Below are positions 17,575-27,706 of a DNA stretch of 64,000 bases, in pieces. This stretch comes from an uncultured Muribaculaceae bacterium (GTDB taxonomy: Bacteria; Bacteroidota; Bacteroidia; Bacteroidales; Muribaculaceae), in NCBI GenBank assembly GCA_910578075.1, contig CAJTPK010000022.1, forward strand, positions 5,158 to 69,157. Direction: 5' to 3'. Made by a program: the position numbers and the translations under genes. Under the pieces are notes generated by a model that saw nothing but the letters and a program-made list of their open reading frames with translations, ran no database searches and was not told the origin of the DNA. Each line of letters starts with the position of its first letter. The stretch's first letter is position 1.

Positions 17575-18360
17575 ATGATTATGGACGGATTGATAGTAAG
17601 TTTGATTTTGCCGTTTGCCGGGACAGTGCTCGGTGCGGCTTGTGTGTTTCTGATGAAGAATGCGATGTCGGAAGTTCTTCAGAAAGTTCTTATCGGTTTC
17701 GCTGCCGGAGTGATGGTGGCGGCATCGGTGTGGTCTTTGCTTATTCCCTCTATGGAGATGACAGGAGTGGAGGGCTTCATGAGTGTCCTCCCTGCCATTG
17801 TCGGATTTTTGGGAGGAATCTTGTTTTTGCTTCTGCTTGATATGGCGGTGCCTCATCAGCATATCGACGGGGTAGGCAGTGAGGGACCTAAAAGTGGTTT
17901 GTCAAGAACTACGAAACTGACATTCGCTGTCACCCTGCATAACATTCCGGAAGGAATGGCTGTTGGAGCAGTGCTTGCCGGAGCGTTGGAGAATAATGCT
18001 TATGTTTCCATGGCGGCGGCTCTGGCTTTGGCGGTCGGTATCGCGATACAGAATTTTCCGGAAGGTGCCATAGTGTCCATGCCATTGCGCATGAGTGGCA
18101 ATAGCCGATGGAAATCATTTGTGATAGGATCATTAAGCGGCATTGTGGAGCCGGTTGCAGCTGTGATAACGATTCTGTTGGCTTCGTTTGTAGTGCCGGT
18201 ATTGCCATATCTGCTTGCCTTTGCCGCCGGGGCGATGCTATATGTGGTGGTGGAGGAGCTTGTTCCGGAGACACAGCAAGGGAGGCACTCCAACGTAGGA
18301 ACCATAGGCTTCGCCATCGGTTTCGTATTGATGATGACCCTCGACGTCGTGCTCGGATAG
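17575..18360 (+). CDS. ZIP family metal transporter (ZupT/GufA-like)
   Basis: The 261-residue protein has about eight membrane segments. The metal site motifs are visible: TLHNIPEGMAVGAVLAG in helix 4 and QNFPEGAIVSMP in helix 5, as in ZIP carriers that import zinc, iron or manganese. A His-containing loop (PHQHIDG, about 93-99) lies between helices 3 and 4. Start is ATG 17575 or 17581. It stands alone; the next operon has its own promoter. Confidence 0.92.
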   Translation: MIMDGLIVSLILPFAGTVLGAACVFLMKNAMSEVLQKVLIGFAAGVMVAASVWSLLIPSMEMTGVEGFMSVLPAIVGFLGGILFLLLLDMAVPHQHIDGVGSEGPKSGLSRTTKLTFAVTLHNIPEGMAVGAVLAGALENNAYVSMAAALALAVGIAIQNFPEGAIVSMPLRMSGNSRWKSFVIGSLSGIVEPVAAVITILLASFVVPVLPYLLAFAAGAMLYVVVEELVPETQQGRHSNVGTIGFAIGFVLMMTLDVVLG

Positions 18361-18365
18361 CCTGA

Positions 18366-18397
18366 TTTGCAAAATAATTAAGGATTAATTATCTTTG
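18366..18397 (+). promoter_or_regulatory. Promoter of the LRR/T9SS operon
   Basis: TTTG (18366-18369), 20 bases, TATCTTTG (18390-18397): a full consensus match, 26 bases before the LRR protein start. Confidence 0.75.
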
Positions 18398-18423
18398 CGG
18401 CTGTAAACTATACAGCTTTTTAT

Positions 18424-20844
18424 ATGAGACACAGGTTATTATCCGTATTGGCAGTTGTTGCCATAATGTTTTTTTCGATTTTTCCAGATTGTTTTTTTTC
18501 TATTGCTGCAGCAGAGTCTGGTCATATTTCAGTTGTGGTGGAAAAAGAAGGGACTCTTGCTATCGAGATTCTTAAACAAATTGAACAATGGTCGGAAGTG
18601 GAAGAATTGTCAGTTAGAGGGCCACTAAGTCTTTCCGATATGGAGCATTTCTCCCAGATGACATGTCTGCGCATATTGAACTTGTCAGAAGCTGCGATTG
18701 ATGTTATCAGTGGATGTCAAGGTCTATCGAATCTTGAGAGTGTTATTCTGCCTGAAACGGTTACACAGGTTGCCCCCAGGGGATTCAATAATTGCCAGAA
18801 GCTATCGATTGTCAATCTTGATAATGTTGCAAAGATTGGAGAGTATGCCTTTTATAATTGCTACGCATTGGAAAAGATCAATCTTGCCAATCTTTTAATG
18901 CTTGAAAGCAACGCTTTTGCAAATTGCTCGTCGCTTAGATCAGTAGAACTTGCGTCTTTATCTAATCTTGGATATGCTGCATTCGAGGGTTGTCAATCAC
19001 TTATAAATGTAACGCTACCAGATTATATTGATACAATAGCGGGTAGTGTGTTTAGTGGTTGCGTATCATTGACTTCTATAAAGTTTCCAAAGAAATGCAG
19101 GAGAATTGAAGATTATGCATTCAGTGACTCTGGAATTACAAATGTAGATTTTCCGGCCGGGTTGGAATATTTAGGACGTAGGGCATTCTCAAATGTTTCA
19201 TTGAAGAATATTATTTTGCCATCATCTGTGAGATATATTGGCTATTGTTGTTTCGAAAAACGTTACAATTCCGGCGATGGATTCAGTGAAGTCACATGCC
19301 TTGCTGTCACACCTCCTGTAATGGAAAATGCATTTTCTGATATCAATTCTCTCTCTCTTAATGTCCCGGCTTTGTCGGTAACACAATATAAAATGGATTC
19401 TAATTGGGCTTTATTCAAGGAAATATTGCCGATGGATGAAATGGTTGGAGAAATAGATGTCGTGAGTGATATGACAATAACTTCATTGGATGGGATTGCT
19501 GAAAATGCGAATGTTACGATATCTTCATATTTTGATGATAACAGTGGAATGTCATCGTCAGGACATTTATATATCAATGCCTCAGAAGCTTTGCATATTG
19601 GTCAGTTAAAAATGCATCAATATATGGGGAATACGGAAAAATGTACAACCTTGATTACTGATGGTTCTGTTACAGCCGATAAAGTTGTAATGACATTGAA
19701 TCTGGTGCCAAACCAATGGAATTTTATATCGTTCCCTTTTGATGTGAAAGTAGGCGATATTGTAATGCCGGAAGGTGTTTTATGGGTAGTCCGGAAATAT
19801 TCCGGGGAGAACAGGGCTGCAATGTTGGGAGATACATGGATAAATATGTCTGCATCTTCAGTGTTGCGAGCCGGGGTGGGTTATATCGTGCATTGTACAG
19901 ATTCTAATTCCGATGAATGGGATACCAGCGAAGTGCAAATGACTGTCACGGCAGTGGACAATGATATGAAAAACAGAATTTTTAATAACTCCAATGAGTC
20001 CGTGAGTCTTGAAAACCATCCATCCGAATTTGCTCATAACCGGTCTTGGAATCTTATGGGTAATCCATATCCAGCTTTCTATGATATCCGATGTCTGGAC
20101 TTTGAGGCTCCCTTGACTGTATGGAATGGGTTTGGATATGAGGTGTATTCTCCATTGGATGACAATTATAAATTGCAACCTGGGGAAGCTTTTTTTGTGC
20201 AGAGACCTGATGAAAAGGATGTGATAGTGTTCAACTGTGATGGCAGAAGCTCTAAGGCGTCAATTTCGGAAAATTCTTCCCGTGCTCCGAGGAAGACAGG
20301 AGTGGGAAACCGTGCGATTGACCGCAAGGTTTATAATCTGTTTATGAGTGATGAGAGCTATACGGACAGGGTGCGGTGTGTGATCAACCCAAATGCTTCT
20401 GCAGAGTATGAGTCAGGAAGAGATGCATGTAAATTTTTGAGTCCAAACAGTCAGATGTCGCAAATATATATAGTTAACGGAGAGGTAAAGTACTCAATCG
20501 ATGAGCGCCCTCATATTGGAGAATGTCATCTTGGTATATATGCAGACTCTGATAAGGAATTTAGGATATGTCTGGATACGAAAGACAGGACAACGGATGT
20601 CATACTTATAGATGATATGACTGGTATAAAAGTCAATCTTATGGAGAATGAATATATTTTTGATGCGAAGCAGGGGTATGATGATAATAGATTCAGGATA
20701 CGGTTTGTAGAAAAAGGGAGTGGTGTGAAGTCTCGTCCGGAAGATTATGTTGAAGATTCTCCCGCATATAATCTAAATGGAGTAAGGGTTGGAAGCAATT
20801 CCAAGGGGATTGTGATACGAAACGGAAATAAAACACTTGAATGA
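18424..20844 (+). CDS. BspA-type leucine-rich repeat surface protein
   Basis: The 806-residue protein has a signal peptide (about 1-30), a BspA/LRR_5 region (about 60-310) of roughly 23-residue repeats such as NLESVILPETVTQVAPRGF and SLTSIKFPKKCRRIEDYAF, and a long beta-rich C-terminal part with LVPNQWNFISFPFDVKVGDI, a segment often seen in Bacteroidales surface proteins. It ends in AYNLNGVRVGSNSKGIVIRN, which resembles the tail of many Bacteroidales exported proteins but stops early. BspA-like proteins usually bind host or bacterial surfaces. Its stop codon lies just before the giant T9SS gene, so the two form an operon. The DNA is more AT-rich than the flanking genes. Confidence 0.85.
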   Translation: MRHRLLSVLAVVAIMFFSIFPDCFFSIAAAESGHISVVVEKEGTLAIEILKQIEQWSEVEELSVRGPLSLSDMEHFSQMTCLRILNLSEAAIDVISGCQGLSNLESVILPETVTQVAPRGFNNCQKLSIVNLDNVAKIGEYAFYNCYALEKINLANLLMLESNAFANCSSLRSVELASLSNLGYAAFEGCQSLINVTLPDYIDTIAGSVFSGCVSLTSIKFPKKCRRIEDYAFSDSGITNVDFPAGLEYLGRRAFSNVSLKNIILPSSVRYIGYCCFEKRYNSGDGFSEVTCLAVTPPVMENAFSDINSLSLNVPALSVTQYKMDSNWALFKEILPMDEMVGEIDVVSDMTITSLDGIAENANVTISSYFDDNSGMSSSGHLYINASEALHIGQLKMHQYMGNTEKCTTLITDGSVTADKVVMTLNLVPNQWNFISFPFDVKVGDIVMPEGVLWVVRKYSGENRAAMLGDTWINMSASSVLRAGVGYIVHCTDSNSDEWDTSEVQMTVTAVDNDMKNRIFNNSNESVSLENHPSEFAHNRSWNLMGNPYPAFYDIRCLDFEAPLTVWNGFGYEVYSPLDDNYKLQPGEAFFVQRPDEKDVIVFNCDGRSSKASISENSSRAPRKTGVGNRAIDRKVYNLFMSDESYTDRVRCVINPNASAEYESGRDACKFLSPNSQMSQIYIVNGEVKYSIDERPHIGECHLGIYADSDKEFRICLDTKDRTTDVILIDDMTGIKVNLMENEYIFDAKQGYDDNRFRIRFVEKGSGVKSRPEDYVEDSPAYNLNGVRVGSNSKGIVIRNGNKTLE

Positions 20845-20855
20845 GAATCTGCAAT

Positions 20856-23800
20856 ATGAAGAAGATATTATTTTTTCTGTTTACTATAATTGCAACAGGT
20901 CATATTGCCGGTCAGACTCCGGGATATGATCCAGAGAATCCCGGAGATCCTGCTGCGGATGGGTATAGTCATAATGTAAGTGTAAGTATTTCTCCTCGAA
21001 AAGGAGGATATGTAAATAAGTCTTCATTTAAGATGGTAGAAGGAACGACGAGTATGCTACATGCTTATCCAAATCCAGGTTATAAATTTGTAGCATGGAA
21101 ACAGAATGGGAACATACTCTCGAGTGAATGTTCATTGAAGATAGATATGGGTAAGGAGGACTTATATTACGAGGCTCTATTTGCATATAACCCTCAGAGT
21201 CCGTCAGATCCAGGTGCTAACTTCATTGATTTATATAATGGAGAACTGATAATTGACAAATTTGAACCTGGAAATCTTGTAAATGCTATATCTGTGTTGT
21301 TGGGGAATACGGATCTGTCTGTTGTCAAATCTATGAAAGTGATAGGAAGAATGGAAGATTATGACTGGGGTTTCTGTTATAATTTGTCAGAAATTGAGAC
21401 GCTTGATTTGGCAAGGACTTCAGGATGCTTATCAGTCCCAAGTTATATGCTTGGAAAACTATCAAATCTTGAAAAGTTGATTTTACCCTCTGATATTGCA
21501 ATTATAGAACCTAATGCAATGAACGATTGCGGAGGCGTTATGGAGATTCAAATGTATGCAATCGTACCCCCGGATGTGAACGTGGCTTCATTTATTGGTC
21601 TTAACGATGAGTGCGTGATAAAGGTGCCGGCGGAATCAATTGAACTTTATAAAAGCAACCCGTTCTGGAGCGAGTTTGCGATTCTTCCTTTGGATGAAAA
21701 TACTGGTTCAATCTCTGTTGATTTACCTGGAGATGCCGTTGATGGACGATATAAGAATATGAACATTGTGTTAAAAAATTCGAGTAGCGGGCAAGTTATA
21801 AAATATCTGATATCTGACAGGACATCGTATAGTTTCCCATATCTTGTAACCGGTATAAGATATAATCTTTTTATTACGACAGCAACAGGTTCTGTGCTTG
21901 GTTCAATTACAGATATTGATCTTGCTGAAGAAACCAAATATTTGAAGTTCGAAAACCTTAAGTTTCCGGTAAGTTTTACAGCGGTCATATTGACAGAATC
22001 AGAGGAAGACATATCAGATATTTCATCTGTGAGATGGACTGATGAGGAAGGAAATTATCTTGGCTCCGGAAGAGTGCTTGAAGGTGTAGCTGAAGGTGAT
22101 GTGATAAATTGCGAGGTGTTTCTTGATGAAGAGAAAAGTACAGGTCTTATCCAACCTGAGCGTCAGACAGTAACAGCAGATAGAACCTATAACGAGTTGA
22201 GATTTGTAGTACGCAAACGCGGAACGAGGGAAATCCGTGGCTATGTCATGAATGAGGGAACACGCAGACCACTTGCAGGAGTTTCAGTGTTGGCAACACA
22301 AGATTCAGGTGCAAAAAATGTGATTACCAATTCAATGACTACCGGTCTGGAGGGTGAATTCACAGTCTCTGTATTCGATGGACTCCCTGTGAGTCTCAAG
22401 ATAAGCGGAGATGGTTATGTTTCTAAAGAAATTGGTGTAGAACAGCAAATCGGAGATCAAAATATTGGTGAAATATCCTTGTCGGTTCCTGTCGGACCAG
22501 TGGTTTATGTAGTCGCCACATATCAAAAATGTGGAGAAGAAAGCCCATCTGATTCATACGGAGATACATCTGATATAATTGTTTCAATAGATACTGGAAT
22601 TCCGGATGCCGTACTCAATCAATTGCGTATAGAGAAAGGGGTGATTCATTTGCCGACAGATTTGGCTGATGGTAGATATGATGCCGTTGCCAAAAGTATG
22701 TCAGGTGCTTTTGAACCAGTGTCTTGCCCTCTAATAGTCGAAGGAGGGATAGGAGAGATGGTGATTCCTATAATGGAGAAGGGTATGATGGAGGTTGTCA
22801 TGTCTTCTTCTGAAAATGATAGGGATATTGCATTGCTTTTCAATTCCGGTGGTAATATTGTTGATATTTGTGAATTCAGTAATGGTGCCGTAATGTTCAA
22901 AGCTCTTGATTCAGGAGAATATGCACTTGTTTGTTCGGGCGAATCCAATCGTATGCGTAGTGTAGTGAATATGACTCAGATCGATAATTCGGATTTGATA
23001 GAGAATAAGGACTATGTGAAGAGGAGTGTTACGATTTATAACGGAAGGAAAAGCATAGTCAATTCATTTTCTATCCCGTATATGGAAAATGGCAAGTATT
23101 CTGTTCTTACTGATAATGCATCTGTGACAATTGGCAAAAAACAAGTGGCAATTGGTCAGATTATAACTGTTCGTGCGAATGTTGACATAAAAAAGGATAG
23201 CAAAGTTGATAATCTGGAGATTATGTTTCATATACCCTCAGAATGTGAATTCATTGGAAATTCCGTAATGTGCGGTAACTCTGTTGCAGGATATACAATA
23301 GAAGATGATAGATTGGTTGTGGAACTTGATTCCGGCATCAAACTTGTACGTTTCTGTCTTAAGACGAAAGATGCAGCGGAATGTGCAGTCGGAGCTGATG
23401 TACGTTTTTCATTGAATGGAGAAAGTTTTGTGGAATCTATTAGTCCGGGTAAGTTTACTGTGGAAAGATTAAAAATTAGAGTTCCGGAGTTTACATCCCG
23501 TGAATCAATTGTTGTCAGTGGAACTGCGCAGGCACAGAGTGTAATCGAAGTATTCGATAATAATGTGCGTAAAGCAGAATGCAGGGCATTTGCCGATGGA
23601 ACCTGGAAGACGGTGATGCCGCTTCATAAACCTTATAGTTTTTCGAAGCATTCCGTATATGCGAAAGTAACGGACAAGGAGGGTAATGAGACGTTTACGG
23701 GATCTGAAAATTGTGTTGTCCAGAAAACTCTTACAGGGGGACAAGCTAATAATGTAGAGATGATTTTCTATCAACCGGAAATGCAAAAAAATGTGCATGT

Positions 23801-26800
23801 AATGTTTGATCATATTAACGGTGAGACTTCTCCCGGTAATTACACAATGTTTACAGGACAAACATTCACATTTATTGCAGATTTTGGAGAAAATTCACCC
23901 AATATTGTGGAAAAAGCCTTTGTCTATGTGTATACCCTTGATAATAAAGTTACAAGGTTATCTGCAAGTTATGATGCAAATCTTGACAGATGGATAGCTA
24001 CAGGTGTCTTTTATGATGCAAATGCTCCGGTGAATGTGACCGGTCGTTGCATTTCTAATGACGATTTATTTCCAATGGATTGGGAAGAGGTTACGGAGCA
24101 CTATGGAGACCTGGACAATATTAAGTTCTCGTTGGATGCAGATATACAGAGTCTTGCCGATTCTTCGGAGATATTTAAGGATTCTTTTGAAAATGAAAAT
24201 GTATCAGTCGACCAGCTGGAAAAAATTTTACTTGACAGGTATGGTGTGGATGTAAGTGCCATTGAACCCGGAAATGCAGATATGTCATCTGCGGAATATG
24301 AAGAAATCCTTAATATGGTGCCTTCGTTTGTGGAGTCTGCAGCGGATACTAAAGAAGAGGATGAGGTTATTGATCTGATTTCTTCGCATTCAAGATATGG
24401 TGTGAAAGAGTTTAAATATGAAGATGTGGAATATGTCTGTGAAACTTTAACCTGTGAAGGTCTTGATATGGAAGATCTTTCAGGCAAAGGTTATAACCTG
24501 ATATCCACTACGGATAATGCTCCGGTATACTGTTTTATTTCTGAGACAGAGACAGATTATATAGATTTTGTCAATAATTTAAGAAAACATATTTATATCA
24601 AGAATAAAGCAGGCATAAAGAATCGTAGATTACCGGCTGCTACATATGCGCTTACCGATGTAATGCAAAATCAGTTTTTTCAGCGTTGTGCTGACATTAT
24701 AGGATCATTGTTACAGGAAGAATCTATATTGATGCAGCTTTCAAAGTCACTGGAGTATTCAAAAAAAGCGGATCTTAATAATCTGTTGAAGCAGGAGAAT
24801 TTGATAAACCGTGCTTTGGCACATAATCAGTATAGGCTTGATTCTGCTACTGATATATTTGACAAACTTCGTATTTCAAATGAGAGGCGTGTACTGGTTA
24901 ATGGTCTCAGACAGTTGGAGGAGAAGAAGCAGAAGGTGCTTATAGTTGACCAGCGGATATCAAGACTGCTTTCAGCTGCATATTTAATCAGGGATCTTCA
25001 TGATTATGTTGTTATGATCAGAGATCATGGTAGAAGAGCGTTCTCTCTGGAAGTGCCTCCGATGTGTGACAAAATTGTGAATCCGGAAGCTGCGACCAGG
25101 TTACTGACAGAACGGATAAGCAAAGTTCGTCATGAGGTATTTGATTTCATTTTTTATCAGGGTCTCCGCAAAGCTGTATATATGGCTGCTAACCTCTACT
25201 TAGCCAAAATACCGTTACTTGGAATGGCAATAAGTTTTTTGGAAGATTATGCAGAGGATATCAGAAAATCATCGTTTGAGCGATGGACAGTAACGCAACT
25301 TGATCGTATAGAGAGTGATATACAGTATATAATAAGGCGTTGTAACAATGATGATGACGATGACGATGACAATGACAAAGATGATGAAGAGAAACCTGAA
25401 GTTATGGAACAAGATGAGGCTGAAATACCATCGCCCATGGCTCCTTCGGTAAAAGTGGCATATGATCCTTCAGGGTTTGTTTTTGAGGGTGTTCCGTCAA
25501 ATAGGGTTGAAGGAGTTAAGGCTACTGTGTTTTTTAAAGATTTTACAGAGGATGAATATGGTAATCCGTTGGAAAATGCCGTTGAATGGGATGCGCGTGA
25601 GTTTGGTCAGGATAATCCTCTGTTTACTGATCAGAACGGACAGTATGCATGGGATGTGCCACAAGGTTTATGGCAGGTGAGGTTTGAGAAAACTGGATAT
25701 GAAACATCATTCTCGGAGTGGCTACCTGTCCCACCACCTCAGTTGGAGGTAAATATAGCAATGACTCAGCTCTCTCAGCCGGAAGTTGCAGAGGTACACG
25801 TCTATAGCAGGGCCGTGACGGTTGAGTTTGATAAATATATGCTTCCCGAGCTGCTGACCGAGGATAATATTATTGTGACATGTGATGGAATGCCTATAAG
25901 GGGCGTATCTAAATTATTGGATCTTGAAAAGGCTTATGGCTCAGATACGGAGGAATATGCTAAGGGTGTTAGATTTGAATTTCCATCAGCTATTCGAGGT
26001 AGAGAAGCGCAGGTTAGTGTTTCTAATAGAGTGAAAAGCTATGCGGGAGTGAGAATGCAAGAGCCCTTTGTACAGACTTTTGATATTGAAGAAGAGATTT
26101 CTTCGATTGTGGTCGTTGATACTCTTAATGTTGAATATGGATCCGCTGCTATGCTCACTGTCCGGGTGCTTCCTGAAAGTGCCTCTGCTGGAAAATTGTT
26201 GAAGGTACAGTCTGCTGAAGAAGGAATAGCATCGTGTGGAAGTAAAGATATAGTGTTGGATGATAAAGGTTCTACAACAATCTCGGTAGAAGGAATAATC
26301 CCAGGAGTGACAGCCATAAATTTTAGTTTGGAAGGATCGCGACTTAACCGTATTATGACGGTTAATGTGACATCAAAGAAACAGCTGGAAGAGGTATGCA
26401 TACCTGTAGCCAGTTTGCCTTCCGGAGAAGTGGAGGTTGGTACTGAAGTCTATCTTTTCTGTGACTCTCCTGGGGCCGTGATATATTATACCGTTGACGG
26501 TTCTTGTCCGTGCGGACCAGATGCATTGTGTTATGATGGCTCTCCTATTGTAGTAACATCTGATCTGGAATTAAAAGTTATGGCTGTGATTCCTGGTTTA
26601 AGTGAGAGCAGAATTATAACTTATAGATATACTGTCAAAACTTCTGGCATTGATACTTTGAATTCTGATTTATTGAAGATTTATCCTCTTCCAATTAAAG
26701 GAACGGTATATATTTCCAATAAAGGTAAAAGTGTAGAAAAGGTAATGGTTTTGGATATGACGGGTAGGTGTGTGGCTGAGGAGCATGGCCCTGCCGAGAT

Positions 26801-26897
26801 TATATCCATAAGTCTTGACCGTATTCCAATTGGTGTGTATATGTTTGTCGTATGGGGTGAAGATAAACGTTATGTAAAGAAAGTGGTTAAAATGTAA
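20856..26897 (+). CDS. Giant multidomain secreted protein with T9SS type A sorting tail
   Basis: The product has 2,013 residues. Visible parts in order: signal peptide (about 1-19); an InlB-type repeat (about 30-95, ending YPNPGYKFVAWKQNG); an LRR-like stretch (about 95-270); a CarboxypepD_reg-like domain (about 456-525, IRGYVMNEGTRRPLAGVSVL); several Ig-like beta domains; a helical central region (about 1265-1480); an acidic run of Asp at about 1498-1512; a Big_2-like domain (about 1741-1838); a chitobiase C-terminal-like domain (about 1851-1928, GAVIYYTVDGS); and a type A sorting tail (about 1928-2013, IYPLPIKGTVYISNKG). ATG 20856 is preferred over 20841 because it starts a clean signal peptide. 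It should be exported by T9SS and held at the cell surface. No catalytic domain is seen. Confidence 0.85.
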   Translation: MKKILFFLFTIIATGHIAGQTPGYDPENPGDPAADGYSHNVSVSISPRKGGYVNKSSFKMVEGTTSMLHAYPNPGYKFVAWKQNGNILSSECSLKIDMGKEDLYYEALFAYNPQSPSDPGANFIDLYNGELIIDKFEPGNLVNAISVLLGNTDLSVVKSMKVIGRMEDYDWGFCYNLSEIETLDLARTSGCLSVPSYMLGKLSNLEKLILPSDIAIIEPNAMNDCGGVMEIQMYAIVPPDVNVASFIGLNDECVIKVPAESIELYKSNPFWSEFAILPLDENTGSISVDLPGDAVDGRYKNMNIVLKNSSSGQVIKYLISDRTSYSFPYLVTGIRYNLFITTATGSVLGSITDIDLAEETKYLKFENLKFPVSFTAVILTESEEDISDISSVRWTDEEGNYLGSGRVLEGVAEGDVINCEVFLDEEKSTGLIQPERQTVTADRTYNELRFVVRKRGTREIRGYVMNEGTRRPLAGVSVLATQDSGAKNVITNSMTTGLEGEFTVSVFDGLPVSLKISGDGYVSKEIGVEQQIGDQNIGEISLSVPVGPVVYVVATYQKCGEESPSDSYGDTSDIIVSIDTGIPDAVLNQLRIEKGVIHLPTDLADGRYDAVAKSMSGAFEPVSCPLIVEGGIGEMVIPIMEKGMMEVVMSSSENDRDIALLFNSGGNIVDICEFSNGAVMFKALDSGEYALVCSGESNRMRSVVNMTQIDNSDLIENKDYVKRSVTIYNGRKSIVNSFSIPYMENGKYSVLTDNASVTIGKKQVAIGQIITVRANVDIKKDSKVDNLEIMFHIPSECEFIGNSVMCGNSVAGYTIEDDRLVVELDSGIKLVRFCLKTKDAAECAVGADVRFSLNGESFVESISPGKFTVERLKIRVPEFTSRESIVVSGTAQAQSVIEVFDNNVRKAECRAFADGTWKTVMPLHKPYSFSKHSVYAKVTDKEGNETFTGSENCVVQKTLTGGQANNVEMIFYQPEMQKNVHVMFDHINGETSPGNYTMFTGQTFTFIADFGENSPNIVEKAFVYVYTLDNKVTRLSASYDANLDRWIATGVFYDANAPVNVTGRCISNDDLFPMDWEEVTEHYGDLDNIKFSLDADIQSLADSSEIFKDSFENENVSVDQLEKILLDRYGVDVSAIEPGNADMSSAEYEEILNMVPSFVESAADTKEEDEVIDLISSHSRYGVKEFKYEDVEYVCETLTCEGLDMEDLSGKGYNLISTTDNAPVYCFISETETDYIDFVNNLRKHIYIKNKAGIKNRRLPAATYALTDVMQNQFFQRCADIIGSLLQEESILMQLSKSLEYSKKADLNNLLKQENLINRALAHNQYRLDSATDIFDKLRISNERRVLVNGLRQLEEKKQKVLIVDQRISRLLSAAYLIRDLHDYVVMIRDHGRRAFSLEVPPMCDKIVNPEAATRLLTERISKVRHEVFDFIFYQGLRKAVYMAANLYLAKIPLLGMAISFLEDYAEDIRKSSFERWTVTQLDRIESDIQYIIRRCNNDDDDDDDNDKDDEEKPEVMEQDEAEIPSPMAPSVKVAYDPSGFVFEGVPSNRVEGVKATVFFKDFTEDEYGNPLENAVEWDAREFGQDNPLFTDQNGQYAWDVPQGLWQVRFEKTGYETSFSEWLPVPPPQLEVNIAMTQLSQPEVAEVHVYSRAVTVEFDKYMLPELLTEDNIIVTCDGMPIRGVSKLLDLEKAYGSDTEEYAKGVRFEFPSAIRGREAQVSVSNRVKSYAGVRMQEPFVQTFDIEEEISSIVVVDTLNVEYGSAAMLTVRVLPESASAGKLLKVQSAEEGIASCGSKDIVLDDKGSTTISVEGIIPGVTAINFSLEGSRLNRIMTVNVTSKKQLEEVCIPVASLPSGEVEVGTEVYLFCDSPGAVIYYTVDGSCPCGPDALCYDGSPIVVTSDLELKVMAVIPGLSESRIITYRYTVKTSGIDTLNSDLLKIYPLPIKGTVYISNKGKSVEKVMVLDMTGRCVAEEHGPAEIISISLDRIPIGVYMFVVWGEDKRYVKKVVKM

Positions 26898-26904
26898 TCC
26901 AACT

Positions 26905-26947
26905 ATATAAGAAACTGAAGTCATCTTGACTTCAGTTTCTTATATAT
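26905..26947. terminator. Bidirectional terminator, perfect 20-bp stem
   Basis: Arms 26905-26924 and 26928-26947 are perfectly complementary (TATATAAGAAACTGAAGTCA on the left) with a TCT loop. It lies between two converging genes and covers the stop codon of mgtC-like gene 26940-27662, so it probably stops both transcripts. T-runs are poor on both sides. Confidence 0.8.
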
Positions 26948-27662
26948 CAATTTGGCTTGAGAGGGTCAGTTTCAGGGTGTCGCCTACGTTGCTGATTCCT
27001 TGGAGCATGGGGAGGAGGTTTGTGTAGGCGTGGGCGAGGCAGACGAAGTTGAGGTCTGTCCGGTTTCGCTCGTAATCGTATTCAATGTAGAAGGTGGAGA
27101 GGTGCACGTTGTGATGGCGCAGCACTTCCTTATAAGGTTCGATGTCAGATACGATGCCGTCTACGGTCAGACTGAGCACTTTTGATTCCTGCCCTAACTT
27201 ACGGCGCTTTTCATATTGTTCGAAAGTTACAAGAGTGAGGAGGATGAGTAGCGTGGCTCCGATTGAACACAAATACATGCCGATGCCGACTGCCATGCCG
27301 ATTATGGCTGTCATCCAGATGCCGGCGGCTGTGGTGAGACCGCGCACCGCGCCTTTCATGTGTATCATGGCTCCACCGCCTAAGAAACCGATACCGGTTA
27401 TAACCTGCGCGGCAATACGCCCGGGATCGCCGTTTTTCAAACCTAAATACACCTGCGGCACATATATTGACAATAGCATCGCCAGACAGGCTCCCATCGA
27501 GATCAAGGCGAATGTGCGGATTCCGGCAATCTGCCCTTTACGCTTCCGCTCGGCTCCGACCACCATACCTAAGAACATGCTTAGAATAAGGCGAAACATG
27601 CAGTTGATCATGTTTACCTCCAGCGAGTTAATCTGATTATAGAATTCCTTTATTATCTCCAT
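26940..27662 (-). CDS. MgtC/SapB family membrane protein
   Basis: The 240-residue protein has four to five membrane segments in the first 140 residues with the MgtC core GMVVGAERKRKGQIAGIRTF, GIGFLGGGAMI and VRGLTTAAGIWMTAIIGMAV, then a soluble C-terminal domain (about 150-240) of ACT-like type. MgtC proteins modulate ATP synthase or cation homeostasis and help survival at low magnesium. No magnesium transporter is next to it. It is monocistronic; its stop codon lies in the terminator hairpin shared with the giant T9SS gene. Confidence 0.92.
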   Translation of the reverse strand: MEIIKEFYNQINSLEVNMINCMFRLILSMFLGMVVGAERKRKGQIAGIRTFALISMGACLAMLLSIYVPQVYLGLKNGDPGRIAAQVITGIGFLGGGAMIHMKGAVRGLTTAAGIWMTAIIGMAVGIGMYLCSIGATLLILLTLVTFEQYEKRRKLGQESKVLSLTVDGIVSDIEPYKEVLRHHNVHLSTFYIEYDYERNRTDLNFVCLAHAYTNLLPMLQGISNVGDTLKLTLSSQIDI

Positions 27663-27677
27663 ATCTTATTAATCACT

Positions 27678-27694
27678 ATTACTTAATCACTAAT
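27678..27694. repeat. 17-bp spacer repeat ATTACTTAATCACTAAT
   Basis: An exact copy of this 17-mer occurs at 13179-13195 between lemA-like gene and glyS. Both lie in AT-rich gene spacers with further partial copies of CTTAATCAC nearby. It may be a small dispersed spacer motif. Confidence 0.6.
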
Positions 27695-27706
27695 CATTCA
27701 TATTTA

